From: Bacteroidales bacterium UBA1197
Lineage (GTDB): Bacteria; Bacteroidota; Bacteroidia; Bacteroidales; UBA932
NCBI GenBank assembly: GCA_002309995.1
Contig: DBYB01000039.1
Location: 9,180 to 24,117, forward strand
DNA length: 14,938 nt
Reading direction: 5' to 3'
The translations under genes were made by a program, and so were the position numbers. Shown piece after piece: positions 6,562 to 14,526 of the stretch (positions are counted from its first letter, which is position 1; each line of letters opens with the position of its first letter). The notes under the pieces were generated by a model. The model saw nothing but the letters and a program-made list of their open reading frames with translations, was not told the origin of the DNA and did no database searches.

Positions 6562-7233
6562 ATGAGCAGACCTGTATATGCGGTTTTCGTGGCCGGCGGC
6601 AGCGGCACAAGAATGGGCGGAGACACACCCAAACAGTTCCTGGAACTGGGAGGTGTACCGATACTTCAGCGCTCCATCGAGCGTTTCCTCGAGGCGGAGC
6701 CGGATGCGCATATAATTACCGTACTCCCCGCCCAGCATATGACCACCTGGAAGGAACTGTGCACCAAATATGCCGCCTCCTTCTCCCAGATGCTCGTAAC
6801 AGGAGGAATGACGCGCTTCCACTCCGTGCGGAACGCCCTGGAAAAGGTTCCGGACGGAGCCATAGTGGCGATTCACGACGGTGTGAGGCCGCTCGTAACG
6901 CCCGCACTGGTGAGGCGTATGCTGGATGCAATGGCGGCCCCGGACGGCCCGAAGGCCCTGATACCGGTAGTGCCTGTAACAGATACACTCAGGAGCCTGG
7001 ACCCCGCGCTCCCCTCTCCGGACCGCAGCAAACTGGCCGCAGTGCAGACTCCTCAGATGTTCCTGTCTGAAATATTGAAAGAAGCCTACGGCCAGCCATT
7101 CGACCCGGCGTTCACCGACGACGCCTCTGTAGCCGAACGCGCAGGCTCCCCCATAACGACAATCCCCGGCGAGCGGTTCAATCTGAAAATCACCACCCCC
7201 GAGGATTATCGTCTCGCAAAACTTTTGATATAG
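6562..7233 (+). CDS. ispD: 2-C-methyl-D-erythritol 4-phosphate cytidylyltransferase
   Basis: A 223-residue cytoplasmic enzyme of the MEP isoprenoid pathway that joins CTP and 2-C-methyl-D-erythritol 4-phosphate to give CDP-methylerythritol and pyrophosphate. The nucleotide-binding N-terminus AGGSGTRMGG...PKQF (11-26) carries the Arg17 and Lys24 expected for catalysis. TGGMTRFHSVRNAL, HDGVRP, VPVTDT, QTPQ, TDDASVAE and the C-terminal NLKITTPEDY are all IspD signatures in the right order. Full length, normal start. It stands alone between divergent mreB and convergent lrp, and a strong hairpin terminator follows. Its product feeds undecaprenyl phosphate, the lipid carrier used by the wall-synthesis enzymes encoded nearby. 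A related TarI-type cytidylyltransferase is the main alternative, but the motif set and size fit IspD. Confidence 0.95.
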   Translation: MSRPVYAVFVAGGSGTRMGGDTPKQFLELGGVPILQRSIERFLEAEPDAHIITVLPAQHMTTWKELCTKYAASFSQMLVTGGMTRFHSVRNALEKVPDGAIVAIHDGVRPLVTPALVRRMLDAMAAPDGPKALIPVVPVTDTLRSLDPALPSPDRSKLAAVQTPQMFLSEILKEAYGQPFDPAFTDDASVAERAGSPITTIPGERFNLKITTPEDYRLAKLLI

Positions 7234-7320
7234 CAGCTATGGAGGCCGACAGAGGGGGGACGGCGTTGCCGTGCGGGGGGAACCTTCCCCCCGTCCCCTG
7301 GGGGTGCAGGGGGATAAGTC
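7234..7320 (+). other. G-run-rich intergenic spacer with small GC hairpins
   Basis: Between the ispD stop and its terminator lie four G runs of 5-6 on the plus strand (7254-7259, 7275-7280, 7300-7304, 7309-7313). The second pairs with a C6 run at 7287-7292 (GGGGGGAACCTTCCCCCC). CCCCTGGGG at 7295-7304 is another palindrome. I see no open reading frame or RNA family here. It may be a scattered intergenic repeat or simply part of the ispD 3' untranslated region. Confidence 0.5.
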
Positions 7321-7363
7321 GAAGACGACCTTCCGGGACTATAAGTCTCGGAAGGTCGTTTTC
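7321..7363 (+). terminator. Strong intrinsic terminator for ispD, overlapping the end of lrp
   Basis: The arms 7321-7340 and 7344-7363 pair over about 20 bp, with two G-T pairs, around a 3-nt loop (ATA). The core is ACGACCTTCC/GGAAGGTCGT. The plus-strand right arm ends in TTTTCTT, giving a short U tract for ispD transcripts. On the minus strand no U tract follows, so it would work less well for lrp. The right arm encodes the last residues of Lrp (TTFRDL) in the opposite direction. Confidence 0.8.
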
Positions 7364-7830
7364 TTAAATGCTTTAACCCAGACCTGCCTTTCGAAGGCCT
7401 GGTCCAGGGAAAGCATTGTCTCCGTGGACTGCACGTAAGGAATACGCTGGATGGTGTTGAGCAGCGTCTCCATAAGGTGGTCGTTGTCTATGCAATAAAG
7501 CTTGACAAACAGTGCGGCCTTGCCGGTAACAAAGTGACATTCAACCACTTCGGGAATGTGCTTAAGAGCCTCGCTGACCTCCTGGTACTTGTTGTCCTCC
7601 GACAGCGAAATGCTGATGAAGGCGCACACGTTAAGCCCCAGCGTGCCGGGCTTGACCAACATCTGCGAGCCGGTGATTACACCGTTGTCTTCCAGTTTCT
7701 TCACCCTCTGGTGAACCGCAGCGCCGGAAATGCCGCACTCGCGTGCGATTTCCAGATAAGGCATACGGGCGTTGTTAACCAGGAAATAGAGTATCTTCCT
7801 GTCGGTCTCGTCCAGATGATAGTTTCCCAT
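7339..7830 (-). CDS. Lrp/AsnC-family transcriptional regulator
   Basis: A 163-residue protein with the two-domain Lrp architecture. The N-terminal winged helix-turn-helix (about 5-60) opens with LDETDRKILYFL and has a recognition helix in SGAAVHQRVKKLEDNGVI (35-52). The C-terminal ligand-binding RAM domain (about 66-145) includes VVECHFVTGKAALFVKLYC (95-113). Members bind DNA as dimers or octamers and usually sense amino acids; the effector and targets here cannot be told. The gene starts 3 nt after the topA stop, so it is probably co-transcribed with topA. A generic Lrp/AsnC call is safer than the name lrp, because genomes of this group often carry several paralogues. Confidence 0.93.
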   Translation of the reverse strand: MGNYHLDETDRKILYFLVNNARMPYLEIARECGISGAAVHQRVKKLEDNGVITGSQMLVKPGTLGLNVCAFISISLSEDNKYQEVSEALKHIPEVVECHFVTGKAALFVKLYCIDNDHLMETLLNTIQRIPYVQSTETMLSLDQAFERQVWVKAFKKTTFRDL

Positions 7831-7833
7831 ACG

Positions 7834-10152
7834 CTATTTCTTCTTGGAGTAATGACGGCCCTTGTGGGCGGAAGTGGGCTCTGAGCCGGCGATGATAGCC
7901 TTGCACTGCTCCTCATCGAGCTGCTCGGCATTCACATTCTTCGGAATACGGTAATTCCGGTTGTCGTATTTGATATAAGGGCCGTAACGGCCGTTAATCA
8001 CGCTGATGCCGCTGGCAGGCCATTCCTTCATCGGAGTTACCACGGCCTCCTTCTTGGCGGAGTCGGCCTTGATAAGGGCGATGCAGTCGTCGAGATTCAC
8101 GGTAAGAGGATCCTTTCCGCGCGGCAGCGAGATATTCTGGGAGCCCCATTTGAGATAAGGTCCGAAGCGACCCTTGGTGGCCACAATCATCTCGCCCTCG
8201 TATTCGCCTACATTGCGGGGCAGGTTGAATAACTTCACAGCCTCTTCCAGGGTGAGGTTCTCAATAATCTGGCCCTTGCCGAGACTCACGAAGATGCGGT
8301 CCTTGCCCTCGCCCTTCTGCACATAAGGGCCGAACTGGCCCAGGCGGGCGGTAATCATCTTGCCGTCAGCCGGGTCGATACCGATCTCGCGCTCAAGATG
8401 ACTGTACTGATGGTCGCTCACAGCGGCGTCAACCTTCACGTGGAAGGGCTGGTAGAACCTGTCTATCACCTTGTTCCACTGCTTCTTGCCGGCGGCGATC
8501 TGGTCGAAGTCCTGCTCCACGTTGGCCGTGAAGTCGTAATCCATAATCTCAGGGAAACTTCCGGTGAGATAATCGGTTACCAGGATGCCCACGTCGGTAG
8601 GAAGAAGTTTGCCCTTCTCCGCACCCACGAGTTCGTGCTTTACACTCTCGGTAATGGCGGAGCCCTTCAGCTGCAGGTTGGTGACGGCGACCTTCTGGCC
8701 CTCCTTGTCTCCCTTCACCAGGTAGCCTCTGGCCTTGGTAAGTGTGCTGATAGTAGGCGCGTAGGTGGACGGACGTCCGATGCCCAGTTCCTCCATCTTC
8801 TTGATGAGGGTCTGCTCGGAATAGCGGAACGGGGCCTGGGTGTACTTGCACTCAGCATCCGTGCGCTCCATTGCGAGGACCTGGCCCTCCGATATACGCG
8901 GGAGCTCAACCTCCTCATCAACGGCCTCTTCTTCGTCGTCGGCGCCTTCACGGTAGAGTTTGAGGTAGCCGTCGAACAGCACCTGCACGGACTGCAGCAC
9001 ATAACGTTCGGGGCGCTTGTCGGAGGCCACGTGGACGGTGGTATTGAGCACGCGCGCTTCGGCCATCTGCGAGGCCACGGTGCGCTTCCAGATAAGCTGG
9101 TAGAGCTTCCTGTCCTGCGCAGAACCTTCTATGTCAGTGTTGCTTATGAACGTGGGACGGATGGCCTCGTGTGCCTCCTGAGCGCCCTTGGAGCGGGTCT
9201 TGTACTGACGGGGGTGCGAATACTCCGGGCCGAAGTTGTCGCCGATGAAGGCCTTGGCGGAATTCACGGCGAGCGACGACAGGTTGGTGGAGTCGGTACG
9301 CATATAGGTGATGAGTCCGCGCTCATAGAGCGACTGGGCGATGCGCATCGTGACGCTGACCGGCAGATGCAGCTTGCGGGCCGCTTCCTGCTGAAGGGTG
9401 GAGGTGGTAAAAGGCGGCGGCGGGACCTTGAGGCCGTCGCGGCTGTCCACGGAGGCTACGGTATAAACGGCTCCGATGCTGTCCTGCATAAACCTGCGGG
9501 CCTCGTCGAGCGTGTCGAAGCGCTTGTCCAGCAGAGCCTTGGCCTTAACGCCATCAATCTTGAACGTTGCCTCCACGCGGTAGTACGGCTGGGGCTTGAA
9601 CGCCGCTATCTCGCGCTCGCGGTCCACCACCAGGCGGAGCACCACGGACTGCACGCGGCCGGCGGAAAGACCCCTCTGGATCTTGCGCCACAGCACCGGC
9701 GAGAGCTCGAAGCCCACGAGGCGGTCGAGCACGCGGCGCGCCTGCTGGGCGTTCACCAGGTCCATATCCAGCGAGCGCGGATTCTTAACGGCACGCAGGA
9801 TGGCGTCCTTGGTAATCTCGTGGAATACGATGCGGCGGGTCTTGGCAGGATCGAGACCGAGGGTCTCGGTGAGGTGCCAGGATATGGCCTCTCCCTCGCG
9901 GTCTTCATCGGAAGCGAGCCACACGGTGGACGCTCCCTCGGAGAGTTTGCGGAGTTCGCTCACCACCTTCTTCTTCTCCGGCGGCACGACGTATTCCGGC
10001 CTGAAACTGTCTTTCACATCTATGCTCAGGCTCTTCTCCTGAAGGTCGCGTATGTGTCCGAAGCTGGACTTCACGAGAAATCCATCCCCGAGATATTTCT
10101 GAATCGTTTTGGCCTTTGCAGGCGACTCGACTATCACTAAATTAGGCTCCAT
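7834..10152 (-). CDS. topA: DNA topoisomerase I (type IA)
   Basis: A 772-residue enzyme that relaxes negative supercoils by cutting one strand through a 5'-phosphotyrosine link. The TOPRIM domain is N-terminal: VIVESPAKAKTI (6-17) with Glu9, and the metal-binding DEDRE (82-86). The nucleophile is Tyr283 in TYMRTDST (282-289), and QARRVLDRLVGFELSP (137-152) is also typical. The C-terminus lacks CxxC zinc ribbons. It instead carries glycine/aromatic repeats of the TopA C-terminal repeat type (RLGQFGPYVQKG, KGRFGPYLKWG, NGRYGPYIKYDNRNYRIPKN) and a basic tail, as in other Bacteroidota. The ATG at 10152 begins the usual N-terminus MEPNLVIVESPAKAKT. It is divergent from the class A PBP gene and followed closely by an Lrp-type regulator. 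The 580-codon open frame on the opposite strand (8398-10140) is a codon-bias shadow. Confidence 0.98.
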   Translation of the reverse strand: MEPNLVIVESPAKAKTIQKYLGDGFLVKSSFGHIRDLQEKSLSIDVKDSFRPEYVVPPEKKKVVSELRKLSEGASTVWLASDEDREGEAISWHLTETLGLDPAKTRRIVFHEITKDAILRAVKNPRSLDMDLVNAQQARRVLDRLVGFELSPVLWRKIQRGLSAGRVQSVVLRLVVDREREIAAFKPQPYYRVEATFKIDGVKAKALLDKRFDTLDEARRFMQDSIGAVYTVASVDSRDGLKVPPPPFTTSTLQQEAARKLHLPVSVTMRIAQSLYERGLITYMRTDSTNLSSLAVNSAKAFIGDNFGPEYSHPRQYKTRSKGAQEAHEAIRPTFISNTDIEGSAQDRKLYQLIWKRTVASQMAEARVLNTTVHVASDKRPERYVLQSVQVLFDGYLKLYREGADDEEEAVDEEVELPRISEGQVLAMERTDAECKYTQAPFRYSEQTLIKKMEELGIGRPSTYAPTISTLTKARGYLVKGDKEGQKVAVTNLQLKGSAITESVKHELVGAEKGKLLPTDVGILVTDYLTGSFPEIMDYDFTANVEQDFDQIAAGKKQWNKVIDRFYQPFHVKVDAAVSDHQYSHLEREIGIDPADGKMITARLGQFGPYVQKGEGKDRIFVSLGKGQIIENLTLEEAVKLFNLPRNVGEYEGEMIVATKGRFGPYLKWGSQNISLPRGKDPLTVNLDDCIALIKADSAKKEAVVTPMKEWPASGISVINGRYGPYIKYDNRNYRIPKNVNAEQLDEEQCKAIIAGSEPTSAHKGRHYSKKK

Positions 10153-10170
10153 AGTTTCACAAATCGGCTA

Positions 10171-10189
10171 CAAAGTTAAAACAAAACTA
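10171..10189 (-). promoter_or_regulatory. Candidate -7 elements for topA-lrp
   Basis: The minus strand holds two TAnnTTTG matches, TAGTTTTG (10189-10182) and TAACTTTG (10178-10171), upstream of the topA ATG at 10152. The proximal one has a TTTG at 10204-10201 about 22 nt upstream, close to the usual -33 spacing, so it is the better candidate. Confidence 0.5.
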
Positions 10190-10212
10190 AGGTGTTTTTC
10201 CAAATTTGTTCG

Positions 10213-10220
10213 TAAATTTG
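10213..10220 (+). promoter_or_regulatory. Candidate -7 element for the PBP1A-ddl-prmC operon
   Basis: TAAATTTG matches TAnnTTTG and ends 17 nt before the chosen ATG at 10238. Its position supports that start over the open frame beginning at 10109, which would lie upstream of the transcription start. No clear -33 element is visible. Confidence 0.55.
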
Positions 10221-10237
10221 TGTTTTCAAGTGATAAA

Positions 10238-12589
10238 ATGACAGACAATACAAAACGGAAAATCACCAAATGGTTCTGGATCCTGCTGACGGCTCCGTTC
10301 GCCATTGTGTTCGTTCTGCTCCTCTGCGTAGGGCTTTTCGCAAAGCTCCCATCTTTCGAGGAACTGGAGCATCCGGACAGCAAACTGGCCACCCAGGTGA
10401 TTGCGGAAGACGGAGAAGTCCTGACCACTTTCCATATAGAGAACCGCACGTACATTTCATACGACGAACTCTCCCCCAACCTGGTCAACGCGGCCGTGGC
10501 CACGGAAGACGCGCGCTTCTACAAGCACTCAGGAATAGATATGAAGGGTCTGGCCCGCGTGGCCGTGAAGACCCTCTTCCTGCGCGACACCCGGCAGGGC
10601 GGCGGCAGTACCATCACCCAGCAGCTCGCCAAGACGCTGTATCCCCGTAACGAGAAGGCCGGCAAGCTGGCCATCATCTTCACCAAGCTCAAGGAATGGA
10701 TTACCGCAGTGCGCCTGGAAAGGGACTACACCAAGAACGAGATTATGGCGATGTACCTCAACTCCATCTTCTTCGGCAGCGGTGCCTACGGAATCAAGGC
10801 TGCATCCGAGACATTCTTCGCCAAGCCGCCCCTGGAGCTGAACGTAGAGGAGAGCGCCCTGCTGATAGGAATGGTCAACAAGCCCACGCGCTACAATCCC
10901 GTCATCAATCCCGACAACTCGCTCAAGCGCCGCAACTTCGTAATCGGGCAGCTGGAGAAGGCCGGTTACCTCACCAAGGCCGAAAGGGATTCCATACAGG
11001 CGCTGCCCATAGTTCTGGACTACCACGTGCAGGACCACAACTCCGGCCACGCCCCCTACTTCCGCGATATGCTCCGCCGCGACATGAACGCCCGCAAGCC
11101 CCGCCGCGCCGACTACCAGTTCGCGGAAGAATATGCCGCCGACTCCCTCAGGTGGATGAATGATGACATCTACGGCTGGCTGGCGAAGAACAAGAAGCCC
11201 GACGGAGAGTCGTACAACCTCGACAAGGACGGCCTGCGCATCTATACCACTATTAATTACAAGATGCAGGTGTTTGCCGAGGAGGCCGTCGAAGAGCATC
11301 TGGGCGGATACCTCCAGGGTGCCTTCAACAGGGAACTCCGCGGCAAGCGCAACAAGCCCTTCTCCAACGACATAGACCAGGCCACCGTGAACCGCCTTAT
11401 GCAGCAGGCACGCCGCTGGAGCGACCGCTGGCGCGTGATGAAGAAGGCCGGAAAGACCGACAAGGAAATCCTCGCCTCCTTCGACCAGCCGCAGAAGATG
11501 CGCGTGTTCGCCTGGAACAAGAAGGGATATGTGGATACCACAATGACCCCCAACGACTCCATCCGTTACTACAAGTCCTTCCTTCGCTGCGGATTCGTGG
11601 CCGTGGAGGCCGGTACCGGCAACGTGAAGGCGTTCGTGGGCGGTCCCAACTACCGTTACTTCAAGTATGACAACGTTTCGCAGGCCAAGCGCCAGGTGGG
11701 CTCAACCATCAAGCCGTTCCTCTACACCCTCGCGATGCAGGAGGGCCTGACGCCGTGCGACAGGGTGGTCTGCGCGCCCCAGACTTTCATCAACTGGGAC
11801 GGCTCCGAATGGACGCCCCGCAGTACCGACAAGCCCGAGGTGGTCGGCACCACCGTCACCCTCAAGTGGGGCCTTGCCAACAGTTCCAACAACATCTCCG
11901 CCTTCCTGATGAAGCAGTTCGGCCCTCAGGCAATGGCGCAGATGATGCACCGTATGGGCATCCACAGCCATCTGGATGAGGTTTACGCCCTCTGCGTAGG
12001 TCCGGCCGACATAGCGCTATACGAAATGGTGGCGGCCTACAATACCTTCCCGTCCAAGGGCGTTTACGCCGAGCCGCTTTACGTGACGCGCATAGAGGAC
12101 AACCAGGGCAACCTGATTACCGAGCACACCAACTCCAAGCGCGAGGCCATCAGTGCCTCCTCCGCATACCTTATGGCCAACCTGATGCAGGGCGTCGTTA
12201 ACGGAGGAACCGGCAGCCGCCTGCGCTACGCATACAATCTCAAGGGCGAGATAGCCGGCAAGACGGGCACCACCAACGACTGCTCCGACGGCTGGTTCAT
12301 CGGCTACACGCCCAAGATAACCGCCGGCGCGTGGATAGGCGGCGAGGACCGCCAGATCCACTTCAATTCGCTGGACGGCTCACGTATGGCCCTGCCTATC
12401 TGGGGTATCTGGATGAAGAAGTGCATCGCCGCCGGCCTCATCAGCGAGGACGACTGCTTCGTGCCGCCTGCAGGAGTGACAATCAACCTCGATTGCAGCG
12501 AGGGAGGCACCTTCCTCGGCGGCGACGAAGACGTGAACGAGGCACAGGAAACGGCCAACAGCCAGGAAACCGATTATTATTTCAACTGA
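10238..12589 (+). CDS. mrcA: Class A penicillin-binding protein 1A (glycosyltransferase/transpeptidase)
   Basis: A 783-residue bifunctional wall synthase. A short cytoplasmic tail and one membrane span (about 13-34) precede a GT51 glycosyltransferase domain with catalytic Glu90 in ATEDARFYKHSG, then GGSTITQQLAKTLYP (122-136). After a linker of roughly 180 residues comes the transpeptidase domain: Ser489 in STIK (489-492), SSN (549-551) and KTGT (675-678). The tail after about 755 is acidic. It polymerises lipid II and cross-links stems in the periplasm, independently of RodA/PBP2. I start at 10238 because translation from 10109 would prepend 43 residues that overlap the topA 5' end and precede the promoter element. 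ddl follows after 1 nt, so this is a wall-precursor/polymerase operon. The gene name follows the E. coli PBP1A convention; strict orthology is not certain. Confidence 0.95.
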   Translation: MTDNTKRKITKWFWILLTAPFAIVFVLLLCVGLFAKLPSFEELEHPDSKLATQVIAEDGEVLTTFHIENRTYISYDELSPNLVNAAVATEDARFYKHSGIDMKGLARVAVKTLFLRDTRQGGGSTITQQLAKTLYPRNEKAGKLAIIFTKLKEWITAVRLERDYTKNEIMAMYLNSIFFGSGAYGIKAASETFFAKPPLELNVEESALLIGMVNKPTRYNPVINPDNSLKRRNFVIGQLEKAGYLTKAERDSIQALPIVLDYHVQDHNSGHAPYFRDMLRRDMNARKPRRADYQFAEEYAADSLRWMNDDIYGWLAKNKKPDGESYNLDKDGLRIYTTINYKMQVFAEEAVEEHLGGYLQGAFNRELRGKRNKPFSNDIDQATVNRLMQQARRWSDRWRVMKKAGKTDKEILASFDQPQKMRVFAWNKKGYVDTTMTPNDSIRYYKSFLRCGFVAVEAGTGNVKAFVGGPNYRYFKYDNVSQAKRQVGSTIKPFLYTLAMQEGLTPCDRVVCAPQTFINWDGSEWTPRSTDKPEVVGTTVTLKWGLANSSNNISAFLMKQFGPQAMAQMMHRMGIHSHLDEVYALCVGPADIALYEMVAAYNTFPSKGVYAEPLYVTRIEDNQGNLITEHTNSKREAISASSAYLMANLMQGVVNGGTGSRLRYAYNLKGEIAGKTGTTNDCSDGWFIGYTPKITAGAWIGGEDRQIHFNSLDGSRMALPIWGIWMKKCIAAGLISEDDCFVPPAGVTINLDCSEGGTFLGGDEDVNEAQETANSQETDYYFN

Positions 12590-12590
12590 T

Positions 12591-13607
12591 ATGGGTAAGT
12601 ATCAATCGATCGCCGTCATCTACGGAAGCGATTCCTCCGAATGGGAAGTGTCCTGCAGGAGCGGCGAATATGTCGCATCCGCCATCGACGACACCGTGTA
12701 CGACGTGTATGAGATTTTCGCACGCTTCGGCGTGTGGCAGCTCGTGGCGTACCGCAGGCGCAATTCCATGCGCGTCATTTTCCCCGAAGGCTCACGCCCG
12801 GAGATAGACAAGAACGACTTTTCCGTGCGCGTGCTCGGAGAGAAGGTGAAGTTCGATTTCGTGTACGTGGTGCAGCACGGAGCGCCCGGCGAGACCGGCC
12901 AGCTGGAGGGCTACCTCGAGATGCTCGGCATCCCCTGCAGCACCTGCGATTCAAGCACCTGCTCCATCGTGTTCGACAAGTATGCGTGCAAATGCTACAT
13001 CCGCGACCTCGGGCTGGCGAAATGCGCCCCCGACGTTTACGTGCGTCACGGAATGGACCACGAGGAGACCAAGGCCCTGGTGGCCAAAAAACTGCGCTTC
13101 CCCGTATTCGTGAAGCCTACTCAGGGCGGCTCGAGCTTCGGCGTCACCCGCGTAACCAGCCCGGAAGATATGGAGCAGGCTATCCGTTATGCCTACTCAG
13201 AGAACCATACCGTCCTCATCGAGCAGGGCGTCAACGGGCGCGAACTCACCTGCGCGGCCTACTTCGACGGCAAGCAGGTGTCCACTCTGCCGCTCATCGA
13301 GATTGTCTCCGACAACGAGTACTTCGACTACGACGCCAAGTACAACGGCCACAGCCAGGAAATCTGCCCGGCTCCCGTATCTGATGAAGTGCGTGAACTC
13401 GTGCAGCAGACCACGGCCAGGATTTACTTCCGCCTTGGATGCAGAGGCGTCGTACGTATGGACTACATACTTGCGGAAGACGGACTTTACTTCCTGGAAA
13501 TCAATTCGATTCCCGGTATGACGAGCGCATCGCTCGTGCCCAGGATGGTACGCACCGCCGGTCTGGATATGACCGCGTTCCTTTCCACCATCATCGAAAA
13601 TTCATAG
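12591..13607 (+). CDS. ddl: D-alanine-D-alanine ligase
   Basis: A 338-residue ATP-grasp enzyme that joins two D-Ala in the cytoplasm for the peptidoglycan stem. The N-terminal domain starts IAVIYGSDSSEWEVS (7-21), followed by QHGAPGETG (95-103). The ATP-binding part has KPTQGGSSFGV (175-185), and metal and phosphate ligands lie in RMDY (Asp291) and FLEINSIPGMTSASLVP (Glu303, Asn305). The DAKY motif (248-251) keeps the tyrosine typical of D-Ala-D-Ala ligases, so nothing suggests D-Ala-D-Lac specificity or intrinsic vancomycin resistance. It starts 1 nt after the PBP1A stop and its TAG overlaps the prmC GTG start by one base. The usual murF/murG/ftsQ neighbours of the dcw cluster are not here; ddl sits with a class A PBP instead. 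Confidence 0.96.
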   Translation: MGKYQSIAVIYGSDSSEWEVSCRSGEYVASAIDDTVYDVYEIFARFGVWQLVAYRRRNSMRVIFPEGSRPEIDKNDFSVRVLGEKVKFDFVYVVQHGAPGETGQLEGYLEMLGIPCSTCDSSTCSIVFDKYACKCYIRDLGLAKCAPDVYVRHGMDHEETKALVAKKLRFPVFVKPTQGGSSFGVTRVTSPEDMEQAIRYAYSENHTVLIEQGVNGRELTCAAYFDGKQVSTLPLIEIVSDNEYFDYDAKYNGHSQEICPAPVSDEVRELVQQTTARIYFRLGCRGVVRMDYILAEDGLYFLEINSIPGMTSASLVPRMVRTAGLDMTAFLSTIIENS

Positions 13608-14428
13608 TGCTGCTCCCGCAGTTTATACGGGAGGGCGCTGCGGCGCTTGAGGCTCTGTATCCTCCGCAAGAGGCACGGAGCCTCGTTCTGCGTCTGTGCG
13701 AAGACCTGTGCGGCTTCAAATCCTACGATTATATAGTACGTCCCGAGCTTGAGGCGCCGGAGGAGCTGGTTGCAGGCCTTGGCCGTCTGCTCGCCGGCGA
13801 GCCCCTGCAGCACGTGACCGGCTGGCAGGAATTCTGCGGCCGCCGCTTCCGGGTGGGCCCATCCGTGCTGATTCCGCGCCCCGAGACCGAGCAGCTGGTG
13901 CGGCTCGCGGAGGCCAGGAAGCCGGCGTCGGTGCTGGACCTTTGCACCGGCAGCGGCTGCATAGCCTGGACGCTGGCGCTGGACCTGCCTGGTTGCCGGG
14001 TTGTAGGCGTAGATATCTCAGAAGAGGCCCTGGCTATAGCCCGTGCGCAGTTCGACGGCGGGCCGGACTTCCTGCAGGCAGACGTCCTGGCCCCGCCAGA
14101 ACCTGCCGTGGAGCCATTCGACGTGCTCACGGCGAATCCGCCCTACATTCGGGAGAGCGAGAAGGCGCGGATGCACCGCAACGTGCTTGAGCACGAGCCG
14201 GATCTGGCGCTCTTCGTGCCGGACGATGATCCGCTGGTGTTCTACCGGGCCGTTGCCGTATGGGCGAAGCAACTACTCAAGCCGGGCGGCTGGGGCATAG
14301 TGGAGATAAACGAGGAGTTGGGCGACCAAACGGCGGCCGTTTTCAGCGCGGCCGGCATGGAAAAAGTCGAAAAAGAGGCCGATTTTTTGGGAAAAGACCG
14401 GTTTGTGAGTTTCGAAAAAAAGCTTTAG
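13607..14428 (+). CDS. prmC: Release factor glutamine methyltransferase PrmC (GTG start)
   Basis: A 273-residue SAM-dependent enzyme that methylates the glutamine of the GGQ motif in peptide-chain release factors RF1 and RF2. A helical N-terminal domain (about 1-75) is followed by the PrmC signature LIPRPETEQLV (88-98), SAM motif I LDLCTGSGCIAW (110-121), acidic VGVDIS (133-138) and the catalytic NPPY (177-180). No ATG fits: the frame upstream is open to 13439 but lies inside ddl, and the next in-frame ATG is too far downstream. GTG at 13607 overlaps the ddl stop (TAGTG) and gives the normal family length. CTG codons just after it are the only close alternatives. The last gene of the operon; a weak hairpin with a T run follows. 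Confidence 0.93.
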   Translation: MLLPQFIREGAAALEALYPPQEARSLVLRLCEDLCGFKSYDYIVRPELEAPEELVAGLGRLLAGEPLQHVTGWQEFCGRRFRVGPSVLIPRPETEQLVRLAEARKPASVLDLCTGSGCIAWTLALDLPGCRVVGVDISEEALAIARAQFDGGPDFLQADVLAPPEPAVEPFDVLTANPPYIRESEKARMHRNVLEHEPDLALFVPDDDPLVFYRAVAVWAKQLLKPGGWGIVEINEELGDQTAAVFSAAGMEKVEKEADFLGKDRFVSFEKKL

Positions 14429-14453
14429 GCGCGCGTCGGAGGCCGATTCTGTA

Positions 14454-14489
14454 AAATAAGCGTTGCGCGGCTTCAAAACACGCTTTTTT
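14454..14489 (+). terminator. Possible intrinsic terminator after prmC
   Basis: AAGCGT (14458-14463) pairs with ACGCTT (14480-14485) around a 16-nt loop. A further AAA/TTT extends the stem past one T-T mismatch, and the right arm merges into a run of six T (14484-14489). The stem is weak for a terminator, so this is a moderate call. Confidence 0.45.
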
Positions 14490-14526
14490 ATCCGTTTCTT
14501 TGCAACTGAAACCAGAAACTGTTGCT

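Noticed and set aside
8398..10140. 580-codon plus-strand open frame opposite topA
   Set aside because: Mirror of GC-rich third codon positions in topA; the composition (many Gly, Val, His, Leu and Arg) and lack of motifs do not look like a real protein.
10109..10237. Longer N-terminus for PBP1A from ATG 10109
   Set aside because: It overlaps the topA start and the divergent promoters; the 43 extra residues do not fit the short cytoplasmic tail of class A PBPs.
13439..13606. ATG-started longer prmC
   Set aside because: It would overlap ddl by 168 nt with Arg/His-rich sequence unlike PrmC; GTG at 13607 gives the normal length.
12591..13607. Vancomycin-resistance type D-Ala-D-Lac or D-Ala-D-Ser ligase
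   Set aside because: The DAKY tyrosine and overall motif set fit an ordinary D-Ala-D-Ala ligase, and no vanH or vanX neighbours are present.
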